Source of the DNA: Lachnospiraceae bacterium
GTDB lineage: Bacteria > Bacillota > Clostridia > Lachnospirales > Lachnospiraceae
Reading direction: 5' to 3'
DNA length: 61,849 bases
Assembly (NCBI GenBank): GCA_017479285.1
Contig: JAFVCL010000015.1
Coordinates: 1-61,849, forward strand
Position 1 is the stretch's first letter. Each line of letters begins with the position of its first letter. The notes under the pieces were generated by a model. It was not told the DNA's origin, ran no database searches, and was given only the letters and a program-made list of their open reading frames with translations. Made by a program: the position numbers and the translations under genes. This document shows, piece by piece, positions 8,700-16,523 of this stretch.

Positions 8700-9277
8700 G
8701 CTTTTGCGTTGAAAACATTCTGGATATGATCAGTTCCTATGGTGAGGAAGACCTGAAAGCTGACTTCGCCGATTTTAATTGCCCTCAAAATGGTGAAATT
8801 GAGACCTATATCAAAATCAAGGCGATTGATTTTGCAAAACGAAAACTATCTATAACTTATATTGTTTCCGACACATCCGATGGAGAAATCGTAGGATATT
8901 TTACCTTGACACACAAGGCTCTTGATATTAATGGCTCTGATCTTAGCAATACTAGCCGGAAAAAACTCGGAAACCATTCCCAATACGAGGCTGATACCGA
9001 TTTATATTCAACCTCTGCGTTCTTGCTTGCTCAATTTGGAAAGAATTATGCTGTAGATAAAGGAACCCGCATTTCCGGGACAGAATTGATGGAATGTGTC
9101 ATGGATATTCTTGCTGATATCCAACATCGTATCGGTGGTGGAATCGTTTATCTTGACGCTGAGGACAAACCCGAGTTACGAACATTTTACGGAGAAAAGG
9201 CAAATTATAAGCTGTTTGGTGAACGATACTCTAAATCCGACAACATAAAATATCTCCAATATATGCGATTTCTATAA
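8696..9277 (+). CDS. GNAT-like acetyltransferase-fold protein, possible toxin
   Basis: 193 residues. The central part resembles the GNAT acyltransferase fold: a beta-strand pair (LSITYIVSDTSDGEIVGYFTLTHK), STSAFLLAQFGKNYAVDKGTRISGTELMECVMDIL corresponding to the acetyl-CoA-binding strand and helix, then VYLDAEDKPELRTFYGEKANYKLF near the C-terminus, as in GNAT enzymes with late Tyr/Phe residues. Small GNATs encoded after a short coupled gene include tRNA-acetylating toxins (TacT/AtaT type). The classic RxxGxG loop is not clean, so catalytic competence is uncertain. The start ATG overlaps the stop of the 66-residue gene. Confidence 0.75.
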   Translation: MSFCVENILDMISSYGEEDLKADFADFNCPQNGEIETYIKIKAIDFAKRKLSITYIVSDTSDGEIVGYFTLTHKALDINGSDLSNTSRKKLGNHSQYEADTDLYSTSAFLLAQFGKNYAVDKGTRISGTELMECVMDILADIQHRIGGGIVYLDAEDKPELRTFYGEKANYKLFGERYSKSDNIKYLQYMRFL

Positions 9278-9314
9278 TTCCCCGTAAACAACTGCTATAT
9301 TACACCGTAAGATA

Positions 9315-9575
9315 GTGGCTCCTGACGAAGAAACCAGAAAGGAGGTCTCTGACATGGGAGGAAAAGTTTTAGAATTGTGGTCTGAGAGGAAATTTGCTGA
9401 AGGAAAAGCTGAAGGGATGATCGAAGGGAGAATCGAAGGATATAAGGCTATTTACTCTTTAGTTCAAGACGGATATATTTCTCCTCGTATAGGAGCAGAG
9501 AAACTCAGTATGAGCCCTTCTGAGTTTGAAGAGGCTATGGAAAAGGCAGGGTACAGGCTGCCCGAAAGAGTATAA
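9315..9575 (+). pseudogene. C-terminal remnant of an Rpn/PD-(D/E)XK transposase-like protein
   Basis: 86 codons from GTG at 9315, or 73 from ATG at 9354, which has AGGAGG 8 nt upstream. The peptide (EETRKEVSDMGGKVLELWSE, a Glu/Lys/Gly-rich EGKAEGMIEGRIEG helix, then SPRIGAEKLSMSPSEFEEAM) matches the C-terminal tails of Rpn-type recombination-promoting nuclease/putative transposase proteins of about 300 residues. The nuclease domain is absent. Similarity continues upstream of the well-spaced ATG, so I treat it as a truncated gene, though a short protein could still be made from 9354. Confidence 0.6.
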
Positions 9576-9609
9576 AGGCCGGTCTTCCCTTTTAAATCTG
9601 CTCCTCTGT

Positions 9610-9648
9610 TTCGCAAATTCTTGACTTTTTGTTCACAAAATGAACACT
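9610..9648 (+). promoter_or_regulatory. PhoP/OmpR-type direct-repeat box upstream of the first surface lipoprotein
   Basis: Four hexamers at exact 11-bp steps: TTCGCA (9610), TTGACT (9621), TTCACA (9632), AACACT (9643), separated by 5-nt spacers. A copy with 34 of 39 identical positions (compared over 9609-9647 and 16348-16386) lies upstream of the gene at 16524. Each box sits about 140 nt before its start codon. The arrangement matches Gram-positive PhoP-type binding sites; which regulator binds is inference. Confidence 0.65.
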
Positions 9649-9787
9649 AATAAAAACTATCCTTAAATTGTTCCGGGAGATAATCATTTCAGAGAACACT
9701 CAAAGAAAATGGTTATTAACGGGACAAAAGATTAAAACATGAAAGGAAAGCTTTTATAAACAGGAAATATAAAAGTCAGGAATCAAT

Positions 9788-11278
9788 ATGAGAAATAAAA
9801 AGAAATTTGCAGCACTTATGCTGACAGCATTACTTGCAACAAGCCTTGCCGCATGCGGTACGACCAATTCCGGCTCGGTCACTTCCGATTCGGACACCGC
9901 ATCCGGTCAGGAGACCTTAGCAGACACAGGTATCACAACGGATGGGGAACCTCCGGAGAAACCGGACGGCGAAATGTCTGATGGCGAGCGTCCCGAAATG
10001 CCCGGTGGGGACAGCGAGGGAGGATTCGGCGGCGGTATGCCCGGCGGAGCGCCCGGAAGCAGCAGTTCAGACATTGACTACACCGGAGCTGTGGAGATAA
10101 ACTCCTCCGAAACAAGGTCCGGAGAAACATACTCCAGCGATACAGCCGATGAAAGCTCTCTTCTTATTGAAACAAGCGAGGATGTAACTGTTACGGATAT
10201 GACCGTGACCAAGACCGGCGACTCCGACGGCGGCGATAATTGCAACTTCTATGGTCTTAATGCCGCAGTCCTTGTTAAGGACGGAGGAAATGTCACGATA
10301 GAGGGCGGGACTATAACCTCTGACGCGTCCGGCGCAAACGGCGTTTTCTGTTATGGCGGAAACGGCGGACAAAACGGAGCCGCGGGTGACGGAACAACCC
10401 TTACGATAAAGAACACTAAGATAGTAACCTCCGGAAGCGGTTCCGGCGGAATAATGACCACCGGCGGTGGCGTGACATACGCTTACGATCTTGATGTTAC
10501 AACCTCCGGTCAGTCCTCCGCTCCGATTCGAACCGACAGAGGCGGCGGAACAGTGTATGTGGACGGCGGAACATATACCTCCAACGGACTCGGCTCCCCC
10601 GCAATATACTCTACCGCGGAGATTCATGTCTCCAACGCGATCCTTACCTCAAATCTCTCCGAGGGAGTATGTATCGAGGGTGTCAACTCGATAGAGCTTA
10701 CCGATTGTGACCTTACAGCCAACAATACAAAATGTAACGGAAATGCCACTTTCCTTGACACGATAATGATATACCAGTCCATGTCCGGAGATGCCGACAG
10801 CGGTACATCATCCTTTACCATGACAGGCGGTAGTCTTACCAGCAAAAACGGGCATGTCTTCCATGTTACAAATACAAACGCGGTAATAAACCTGACGAAT
10901 GTCAAGATAGTTAATGAAGATACCGACAATATTCTTTTATCGGTATGCGCGGACGGCTGGAGCGGAGACAACAACATCGCCACCGTTAATGCCGATAACC
11001 AGTCCCTTGAGGGATATATAAAGGTTGGAAGCGATTCAGAGCTTACACTTAACCTTACAAACGGCTCATCCTTTGTCGGAGCGATCGATGGAAATATTAC
11101 AAACGCATCCGGCGAAACAGTATCCACAGAAGTCGGAACCATTAATGTATCCATTGATGAGAGCAGTACCTGGACTCTCACAGCCGACACTTATATCTCC
11201 TCCTTTGAGGGCGATACATCGAGCATAATATCCGGTGGTTATACCCTGTATGTAAACGGTTCCGCGCTCGATTTATGA
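9788..11278 (+). CDS. Secreted carbohydrate-binding beta-helix lipoprotein
   Basis: 496 residues. Lipoprotein signal peptide with lipobox LAAC (Cys22), then a Gly/Pro/Glu-rich linker (about 40-85) and a repetitive Thr/Gly/Asn-rich region with the strand-turn pattern of a right-handed parallel beta-helix (VEGGTITSDASG-like turns), resembling the Cthe_2159/DUF4353 carbohydrate-binding family and related adhesins. It should be anchored to the outer face of the membrane and bind polysaccharide or surface ligands. Its 3' end overlaps that of the convergent Na/Pi transporter by 6 nt. The upstream region carries the four-hexamer PhoP-like box shared with the 16524 gene. Confidence 0.85.
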   Translation: MRNKKKFAALMLTALLATSLAACGTTNSGSVTSDSDTASGQETLADTGITTDGEPPEKPDGEMSDGERPEMPGGDSEGGFGGGMPGGAPGSSSSDIDYTGAVEINSSETRSGETYSSDTADESSLLIETSEDVTVTDMTVTKTGDSDGGDNCNFYGLNAAVLVKDGGNVTIEGGTITSDASGANGVFCYGGNGGQNGAAGDGTTLTIKNTKIVTSGSGSGGIMTTGGGVTYAYDLDVTTSGQSSAPIRTDRGGGTVYVDGGTYTSNGLGSPAIYSTAEIHVSNAILTSNLSEGVCIEGVNSIELTDCDLTANNTKCNGNATFLDTIMIYQSMSGDADSGTSSFTMTGGSLTSKNGHVFHVTNTNAVINLTNVKIVNEDTDNILLSVCADGWSGDNNIATVNADNQSLEGYIKVGSDSELTLNLTNGSSFVGAIDGNITNASGETVSTEVGTINVSIDESSTWTLTADTYISSFEGDTSSIISGGYTLYVNGSALDL

Positions 11279-13018
11279 TAATGAATATTTCTTCTCAAAA
11301 GCGGAGTACTCACGGAGAAAATCTCCGGTCTTGTCTCTGAAGGCTCTCTGCTTTTCATGAATATTCATGCTCTCTGAAACGGAATAAAGAAAGCAACCCG
11401 AGACATTTGAGCAGTGATCGGAAACGCGCTCTAAATTCGTCAGAAGATCCGACCAGACAAAGCCTGCTGCCACAGTGCATTCACCCTTTTGCAGGCGCAG
11501 GATATGACGGGTACGGAGAGTTTCCTTGATATTATCGATGACCTGCTCAAGTGGCTCGGTTTTTCCGGCCAGCTCATAGTCCTCCTGCATGAAAGCTTCG
11601 TAGGACATCTCAAGTATCTCGCTTACAGCCGCACACAATACCTTAAACTCAGCCACGGCCTGCTCGGTAAATGTTATCTCCTTGTCCCTCATCTCCTCTG
11701 CCGACTCGATGATATTAACTGCGTGATCGGCAATCCTCTCGTAATCCCCGACAAGCTTTAAATACTCCGTTGCCTTGATGCTCTCCTCCTCGCCTGTCTG
11801 TTTTGCGGAAAGCTTAAGCAAATATGTGGAAATCATATCCTCAAGGTGGTCAGTCTCATCCTCCATTTCGCGGATTTTTTTCGCCTTGTCCGCATCGTAC
11901 TGAAGTACGCAATCCATGCTGTCCTTCAGTGCTTCCTTGGCTGAAAGTGCCATCTGGGAAAGAACCTGCCTGCACTGCCCAAGGGCGAGAGCGGGGCTTG
12001 CGAGAAGTCTCTCGTCGAGCCTGGTGGTCTTTTCCGTCTCCTTTGAATCGGGAATTATCCTGCATACCATCTTTTCAAGAAGAGAACTGAAGGGGAAAAT
12101 AAGCACTGTCGTGGCTACGCTTATAAGGGTGTGGAATAGCGCTATACCCATAAGGCTTGCCGACTTCGTGAGCAGGACGGGTTTGAATACCATTTTGATG
12201 ATACTGAAAACAGTTACCCATACCACTCCGCCGATTACATTAAAGGACAGGTGTACCAGCGCAGCCCTTTTTGCGTTCTTATTCGTTCCTACAGAGGAGA
12301 GCATAGCGGTAATACATGTACCGATATGCTGGCCTATTATTATCGGAATCGCCGCCCCGTAGGTAACCGCTCCTGTTGAAGCAAGAGCCTGCAGGATACC
12401 GACCGAAGCGGAGCTTGACTGTATTACCGCGGTCAGCACTGCTCCCGCTACCATTCCAAGTATGGGATTTGTAAAAGTTAGGAATAATTTCTGGAATTGC
12501 GGAATATCCCTTAAACCGGATACAGCGCCCGACATTGCGTCCATTCCGAACATCAGAGTCGCAAAGCCGAGGAGTATCAGTCCCGTATCCTTGTGTTTTC
12601 TCTTTTTCGACATCATATACAAAACGATACCGACAAGAGCAAGGACGGGCGTAAAGGATGTGGGTTTTAAAAGCCTTATAAAGATATTTTCACTGTTGAT
12701 CCCCGCAAGGCTCAGGATCCATGCAGTGACGGTCGTTCCAATATTTGCGCCCATGATAACATTGACGGACTGTCTTAGCGTCATGAGCCCCGAATTGACA
12801 AATCCGACTACCATGACTGTCGTAGCGGAGGAGCTCTGTATGACGGCGGTTACCCCGAGACCGGTGAGAAGACCTGCAAACCTGTTGGTTGTCATCTTTC
12901 CGAGAAGCGACCTTAATTTATTTCCGGCCCGCCTCTCCAATGCCTGTCCCATCACATTCATACCGAACAAAAACAGGCATAGCCCGCCTATAAGATTCAG
13001 CACATCAAATATATCCAT
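11273..13018 (-). CDS. Na+/phosphate cotransporter with PhoU-like domain
   Basis: 581 residues. The N-terminal membrane half holds the two inverted Na/Pi repeats with their signature VIQSSSATT and VIQSSSASV motifs. The C-terminal third (from about residue 340) is a helical PhoU-like domain (EMEDETDHLEDMIS, DYERIADHAVNIIE, LERVSDHCSNVSG). It imports phosphate with sodium, the PhoU-like part presumably regulating uptake. I start at ATG 13018 because GGAG lies 6 nt upstream; a TTG at 13045 is possible but less likely. The upstream region has TTTACA repeats at 11-bp spacing. It lies downstream of the PhoR/PhoP-like pair on the same strand. Confidence 0.92.
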   Translation of the reverse strand: MDIFDVLNLIGGLCLFLFGMNVMGQALERRAGNKLRSLLGKMTTNRFAGLLTGLGVTAVIQSSSATTVMVVGFVNSGLMTLRQSVNVIMGANIGTTVTAWILSLAGINSENIFIRLLKPTSFTPVLALVGIVLYMMSKKRKHKDTGLILLGFATLMFGMDAMSGAVSGLRDIPQFQKLFLTFTNPILGMVAGAVLTAVIQSSSASVGILQALASTGAVTYGAAIPIIIGQHIGTCITAMLSSVGTNKNAKRAALVHLSFNVIGGVVWVTVFSIIKMVFKPVLLTKSASLMGIALFHTLISVATTVLIFPFSSLLEKMVCRIIPDSKETEKTTRLDERLLASPALALGQCRQVLSQMALSAKEALKDSMDCVLQYDADKAKKIREMEDETDHLEDMISTYLLKLSAKQTGEEESIKATEYLKLVGDYERIADHAVNIIESAEEMRDKEITFTEQAVAEFKVLCAAVSEILEMSYEAFMQEDYELAGKTEPLEQVIDNIKETLRTRHILRLQKGECTVAAGFVWSDLLTNLERVSDHCSNVSGCFLYSVSESMNIHEKQRAFRDKTGDFLREYSAFEKKYSLS

Positions 13019-13098
13019 ATTTTTCTCCATTCTGTTTCTCTTCAAATAAACTCAAATATTTACTCAAATACAAAATAGAATAAAATAATCAAATATAT

Positions 13099-13126
13099 TA
13101 TCAAGGCTGTGTAAAATTTTTGTAAA
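13099..13126 (-). promoter_or_regulatory. PhoP-like box of the Na/Pi cotransporter gene
   Basis: Reading on the minus strand: TTTACA (13126-13121), AAAAT, TTTACA (13115-13110), CAGCC, TTGATA (13104-13099), three hexamers at 11-bp spacing. TTGATA could double as a -35, with TATTCT 16 nt downstream. This matches the PHO-box layout TTNACA-N5-TTNACA known for B. subtilis PhoP. Confidence 0.7.
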
Positions 13127-13163
13127 GAGAATAAAAAATCCCCGGAAACAGAGGCTCTTACGC

Positions 13164-14507
13164 CTACAGTACGGGGAAAATTACGGTAAATTTACTTCCG
13201 GACCCCTCCGTGCTCTCAACCTCTATATGTCCGTTATGCATCATAACGGCGTGCTTTACTATGGAAAGTCCAAGACCTGTTCCTCCCACAGCCCGGCTGC
13301 GGCTCTTGTCAACCCGGTAAAAGCGCTCAAATATCCTTTCCATGCTCTCCTCCGGGATTCCTATTCCCGTATCGGTCACGGTAAGCACATTTTGATTTTT
13401 CACCGCAGCCACAGTCACGGAGACTTTTCCTCCCCGGTGGTTATACTTGATCGCGTTGTCGCAAAGATTGTAAACGATACTGTACAATGTCTGGGGTACG
13501 CCCTTCATCGGCGTTTCCGTACCGGAAATTTCAATCGTCACATCCATCTCGTCCGCAGCATTCTCCAGACTGTCCACGGCATTTTCCGCAATCCTGAACA
13601 GATCGCACTCCTCCATACGGATCTGTGCATCCGCGTTGTCAAGCTTTGTAAGATGGATGATATCCTCCACGAGAGCCGTGATACGAAGGGACTCCGCCCG
13701 TATCTTCCCGGCAAAGGGTTTTACATCCTCGTCCTTTACCATCCCGTTTTCCAAAAGCTCCGCATACCCGGAGATTGCATGCAGGGGTGTCTTTAATTCA
13801 TGGGAAACATTGGCGGAAAACTCCTGTCTTATAAGCGCGGTCTGTTCGATTTTTTCCCGGTCAAGTCTTAACTGTTTTTGCTGTGCGGATATATGTCGAA
13901 GCAGAGGTTCGACCTCCTTGTAGTTTTCCTTCCCGTAGTATTTTTCCGGTTCCCCTGGATCTATCTCATTTATCGGCTTTACGATCACCTCGGCAAGTCT
14001 CGACGCAAGGACAAATGCCACCACAAAGGCAAGTATCACGGCGATGCCGATCGGCTGCGCAAAGCCCAGAAAGAGAGTCCAGATTGTAACCTGTACGATT
14101 GAAAGCCGGAGAATCGTCCCGTCCGACAGCCTTATAGCGGCATAAAGCTGTTTGTCCGCAAGTGTCATCGAATATCTTACGGCCTCTCCGTAACCGGTCT
14201 CGAGTGCCTCCTTTACCTCTTCTCTTTCGAGATGGTTCTCCATTACCTCCGAATCCGCCTCATTGTCGTAGAGAACCTTTCCTTCCGCATCGATCCATGT
14301 AATCCGGTAATCCTCGGTGTTAAGACCTTCAAAATATTCCCTGCCGCTAAGCCCGACTCCCTGCGCGGCAAGCTCGGTTTCATTCTTTAACTGCTTCTTT
14401 TGAAGGTTAGAAAAATAATTGTAGGAAATACCGAGCACCACTACAAGCGAGACCATAAACACGAGTATCGCAACTATCCAGGTTGTTTTAAATATCTTCT
14501 TACTCAC
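13164..14507 (-). CDS. PhoR-like sensor histidine kinase
   Basis: 447-residue membrane histidine kinase. Transmembrane helix 1 (TTWIVAILVFMVSLVVVLGI) is followed by an extracellular segment, transmembrane helix 2 (FAQPIGIAVILAFVVAFVLA), a HAMP-like stretch, the HisKA H-box FSANVSHELKTPLHAISGY, the N-box YNLCDNAIKYNHRGG, G1 TDTGIGIPEE, an F-box and G2 GGTGLGLSIVKH. The gene overlaps the 3' end of the response regulator by 8 nt. I choose GTG at 14507 because GGAGG (inside the regulator's last codons) lies 6 nt upstream, indicating translational coupling. The family and genomic position next to Na/Pi transport suggest phosphate sensing. Confidence 0.9.
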   Translation of the reverse strand: MSKKIFKTTWIVAILVFMVSLVVVLGISYNYFSNLQKKQLKNETELAAQGVGLSGREYFEGLNTEDYRITWIDAEGKVLYDNEADSEVMENHLEREEVKEALETGYGEAVRYSMTLADKQLYAAIRLSDGTILRLSIVQVTIWTLFLGFAQPIGIAVILAFVVAFVLASRLAEVIVKPINEIDPGEPEKYYGKENYKEVEPLLRHISAQQKQLRLDREKIEQTALIRQEFSANVSHELKTPLHAISGYAELLENGMVKDEDVKPFAGKIRAESLRITALVEDIIHLTKLDNADAQIRMEECDLFRIAENAVDSLENAADEMDVTIEISGTETPMKGVPQTLYSIVYNLCDNAIKYNHRGGKVSVTVAAVKNQNVLTVTDTGIGIPEESMERIFERFYRVDKSRSRAVGGTGLGLSIVKHAVMMHNGHIEVESTEGSGSKFTVIFPVL

Positions 14508-15174
14508 CCGCAGCCTCCATCTTGTATCCGACACCCCGTACCGTCTGTATAAGGTCTCCCGCCTCCTCGAGTTTTGTGCGCAGTGTACCTATATGGACAT
14601 CCACGGTTCTCGTCTCTCCGACAAAGTCCATCCCCCAGACGGCGGATAAAATGTTATCCCTTGTAAATACCTGTCCCGTATTTTCCATAAAAAGCTTTAA
14701 CAGCTCATATTCCTTGAGTGTCAGCATAAGCTGTTTTCCGTCGTAAGATACCGTGTGTCTTGATTCGTCCAGAACAAGCCGTCCATTGGTTATCACAACC
14801 TTCTTTTTGTTCCCGCTCCTTCTAAGCACAGCCTTTATTCTTGACACCATCTCCATCATTCCAAAGGGCTTTGCGAGATAGTCATCCGCCCCCGAATCGA
14901 GGCCTATGACCTTATCGTATTCGCTGTCCTTGGCGGTCGCCATTATCACGGGGATATCGGCCCAGACGGGCGTTGATCTTATCTTTTGCAGTATCGTAAG
15001 TCCGTCCTGTCCCGGGAGCATTACATCGAGTATAACCATTTCCGGGCAGGTCTGCCTCATGGCATCCCAGAAGCCCTCATCACTCTCAAAACCCATTGCA
15101 TCAAATCCCGATGCCTTGAGTGTATATATCATAAGATCCCTTATTGAGCTGTCATCCTCTACACAATAGACCAT
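14500..15174 (-). CDS. PhoP/PhoB-like response regulator
   Basis: 224 residues: receiver domain with the acidic pocket VEDD, phospho-acceptor Asp50 in VILDVMLPGQDG, Lys in LAKPFG, and an OmpR-type winged helix ending in VRGVGYKM. Cotranscribed with the overlapping histidine kinase. The promoter region has TTTACA-N5-TTTACA and TATAAT, consistent with autoregulation. The phosphate connection rests on these boxes and on the Na/Pi transporter downstream; the protein alone cannot be told from other OmpR-family regulators. Confidence 0.9.
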   Translation of the reverse strand: MVYCVEDDSSIRDLMIYTLKASGFDAMGFESDEGFWDAMRQTCPEMVILDVMLPGQDGLTILQKIRSTPVWADIPVIMATAKDSEYDKVIGLDSGADDYLAKPFGMMEMVSRIKAVLRRSGNKKKVVITNGRLVLDESRHTVSYDGKQLMLTLKEYELLKLFMENTGQVFTRDNILSAVWGMDFVGETRTVDVHIGTLRTKLEEAGDLIQTVRGVGYKMEAAGE

Positions 15175-15201
15175 AAAAATACCTCCGACTCCATTACGCT
15201 T

Positions 15202-15256
15202 ATTATAACCCGTATTTGTAAATCATACACATGGGGTTATGTAAAATCGGTGTAAA
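15202..15256 (-). promoter_or_regulatory. Promoter and PhoP-like box of the two-component operon
   Basis: On the minus strand: TTTACA (15256-15251), CCGAT, TTTACA (15245-15240), then a TATAAT -10 at 15207-15202. No good -35 hexamer is present at the right distance, as expected for an activator-dependent promoter. The box continues at 11-bp phase only weakly toward the -35. Confidence 0.65.
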
Positions 15257-15292
15257 GTCGGAGGTTAAGATTAAAAACAGGCAAAATTTCAT

Positions 15293-16228
15293 TTACCATA
15301 TCGGAATAAGCCCGGCGAGCAGTCCCCCCGCCACCCCGAGAACATAGAGGGTAACAACGACCTTAAGGTTGCCCAATGCGCTCCTGTTGGTTCTGAACAA
15401 AACGAGTAAGCCTGTACCGGCTCCGACCATCAGACCCGCAAGCAGCGCTCCGGCTCCGATCATCCCCTCAAGGTAAAGCTGTGTAATGATCACCGACGCG
15501 GCACAGTTCGGTATAAGTCCGATAACTCCGGCAAGAAGTGCCTGGATTATCGGATTTGTCGTAAAGAGCCCGCTAATAAGCTCCTCCCCGCCAAGCTCCA
15601 TCAGGAGATTAAGCGCAAGCGTTATAACAAAAATATATGCCGCGATCCGTAAGGTATGCGAAGCCGCGGAAACAAATATCCCTTTTACCCCTTTGTCACA
15701 GTGGCAATTCTCCTGCTCACAAAGATCCTTTATATGCTCGGTGCCGGGTTCCTCCTCGAGAAGGCTTTTATCGGAGCTTGCGGGGATCATTTTCCTCCGC
15801 CCCAATATCCCCCTTTCAACCAAAACCCTGTGAAGGAGATCGACTCCGAAGCCCGCTATGGCGCCATATACCATTTTAACCGCGAGAGCCTTCAGTATTA
15901 CTGCCCAGTTTCCCACGCCGGAGGATAAAAGTATCGGCAGCATTTCATCGGATGTTGATAAAAAAACCGCAAGTAAAGTTCCGGCGGTTATCACCCGGCC
16001 GGCATACAGGCTCGCCGCGGCCGCTGAAAAGCCGCACTGCGGAACAACACCCAAAAGTCCTCCGAATAAAGGACCAAGCCTTCCGGCTTTTTCCACGGCG
16101 CTCTTTGTCTTTTCCTCCGTGCGGTGCTCAAGCCATTCCATCCCAAGGTATGTCAGAAATAGAAAGGGTAATAATTTAGCTGTATCAATTACTGCATCAA
16201 GCAGCGCATCAAGAATTGTCTCCCACAT
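15293..16228 (-). CDS. ArsP_2-type membrane permease (putative metal/arsenic or manganese transporter)
   Basis: 311 residues with about 9-10 hydrophobic helices and internal duplication: FGGLLGVVPQCGFSAAAASLYAGR in the first half matches GVIGLIPNCAASVIITQLYLEG in the second, each with a buried Pro-x-Cys in a helix. This is the pattern of the ArsP_2 family (putative 10-TM heavy-metal exporter). A cytoplasmic loop contains CEQENCHCDK, a possible metal site. The substrate is unknown. The likely promoter (TTGCGA, 16-bp spacer, TACAAT at 16333-16328) overlaps the PhoP-like box of the divergent gene at 16524, so the two may be controlled together. Confidence 0.8.
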   Translation of the reverse strand: MWETILDALLDAVIDTAKLLPFLFLTYLGMEWLEHRTEEKTKSAVEKAGRLGPLFGGLLGVVPQCGFSAAAASLYAGRVITAGTLLAVFLSTSDEMLPILLSSGVGNWAVILKALAVKMVYGAIAGFGVDLLHRVLVERGILGRRKMIPASSDKSLLEEEPGTEHIKDLCEQENCHCDKGVKGIFVSAASHTLRIAAYIFVITLALNLLMELGGEELISGLFTTNPIIQALLAGVIGLIPNCAASVIITQLYLEGMIGAGALLAGLMVGAGTGLLVLFRTNRSALGNLKVVVTLYVLGVAGGLLAGLIPIW

Positions 16229-16348
16229 AATTGCTCCTGAATATCATGATTATCTGTCTTCATCAATTGCTGTAAATCGTCTGTCAGTAATAATTAATCC
16301 ACCTATATTTCCCCTCACACAGCGACTATTGTAACACATTTGCCCGAT

Positions 16349-16387
16349 TTCGCAAAATCTTGACCTTTTGTTCACAAACCAAACACA
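16349..16387 (+). promoter_or_regulatory. PhoP/OmpR-type direct-repeat box upstream of the second surface protein
   Basis: TTCGCA (16349), TTGACC (16360), TTCACA (16371), AACACA (16382): four hexamers at 11-bp steps, 34 of 39 positions identical to the box upstream of the gene at 9788 and at the same distance from the start codon. TAATAT at 16397-16402 may be the -10. Confidence 0.65.
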
Positions 16388-16523
16388 AAAAGCCGATAAT
16401 ATATTCTTAATTCAACGAGATAGAACACAGATTACATTTATTCAATATCAGAAACAGTTTTAAATAATTACATGGTATGGCAACTGAAGTTACCGAAATT
16501 AATACTATAAGGAGAATGAAATT

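Noticed and set aside
10067-11190. Long antisense frames opposite the 9788 lipoprotein gene
   Set aside because: They mirror a repetitive Thr/Gly/Ser-rich coding sequence; no ribosome binding sites and no domain signatures.
11856-12090. Arg/Pro/Gly-rich frames within the Na/Pi transporter gene
   Set aside because: Shadow frames of the PhoU-like coding region.
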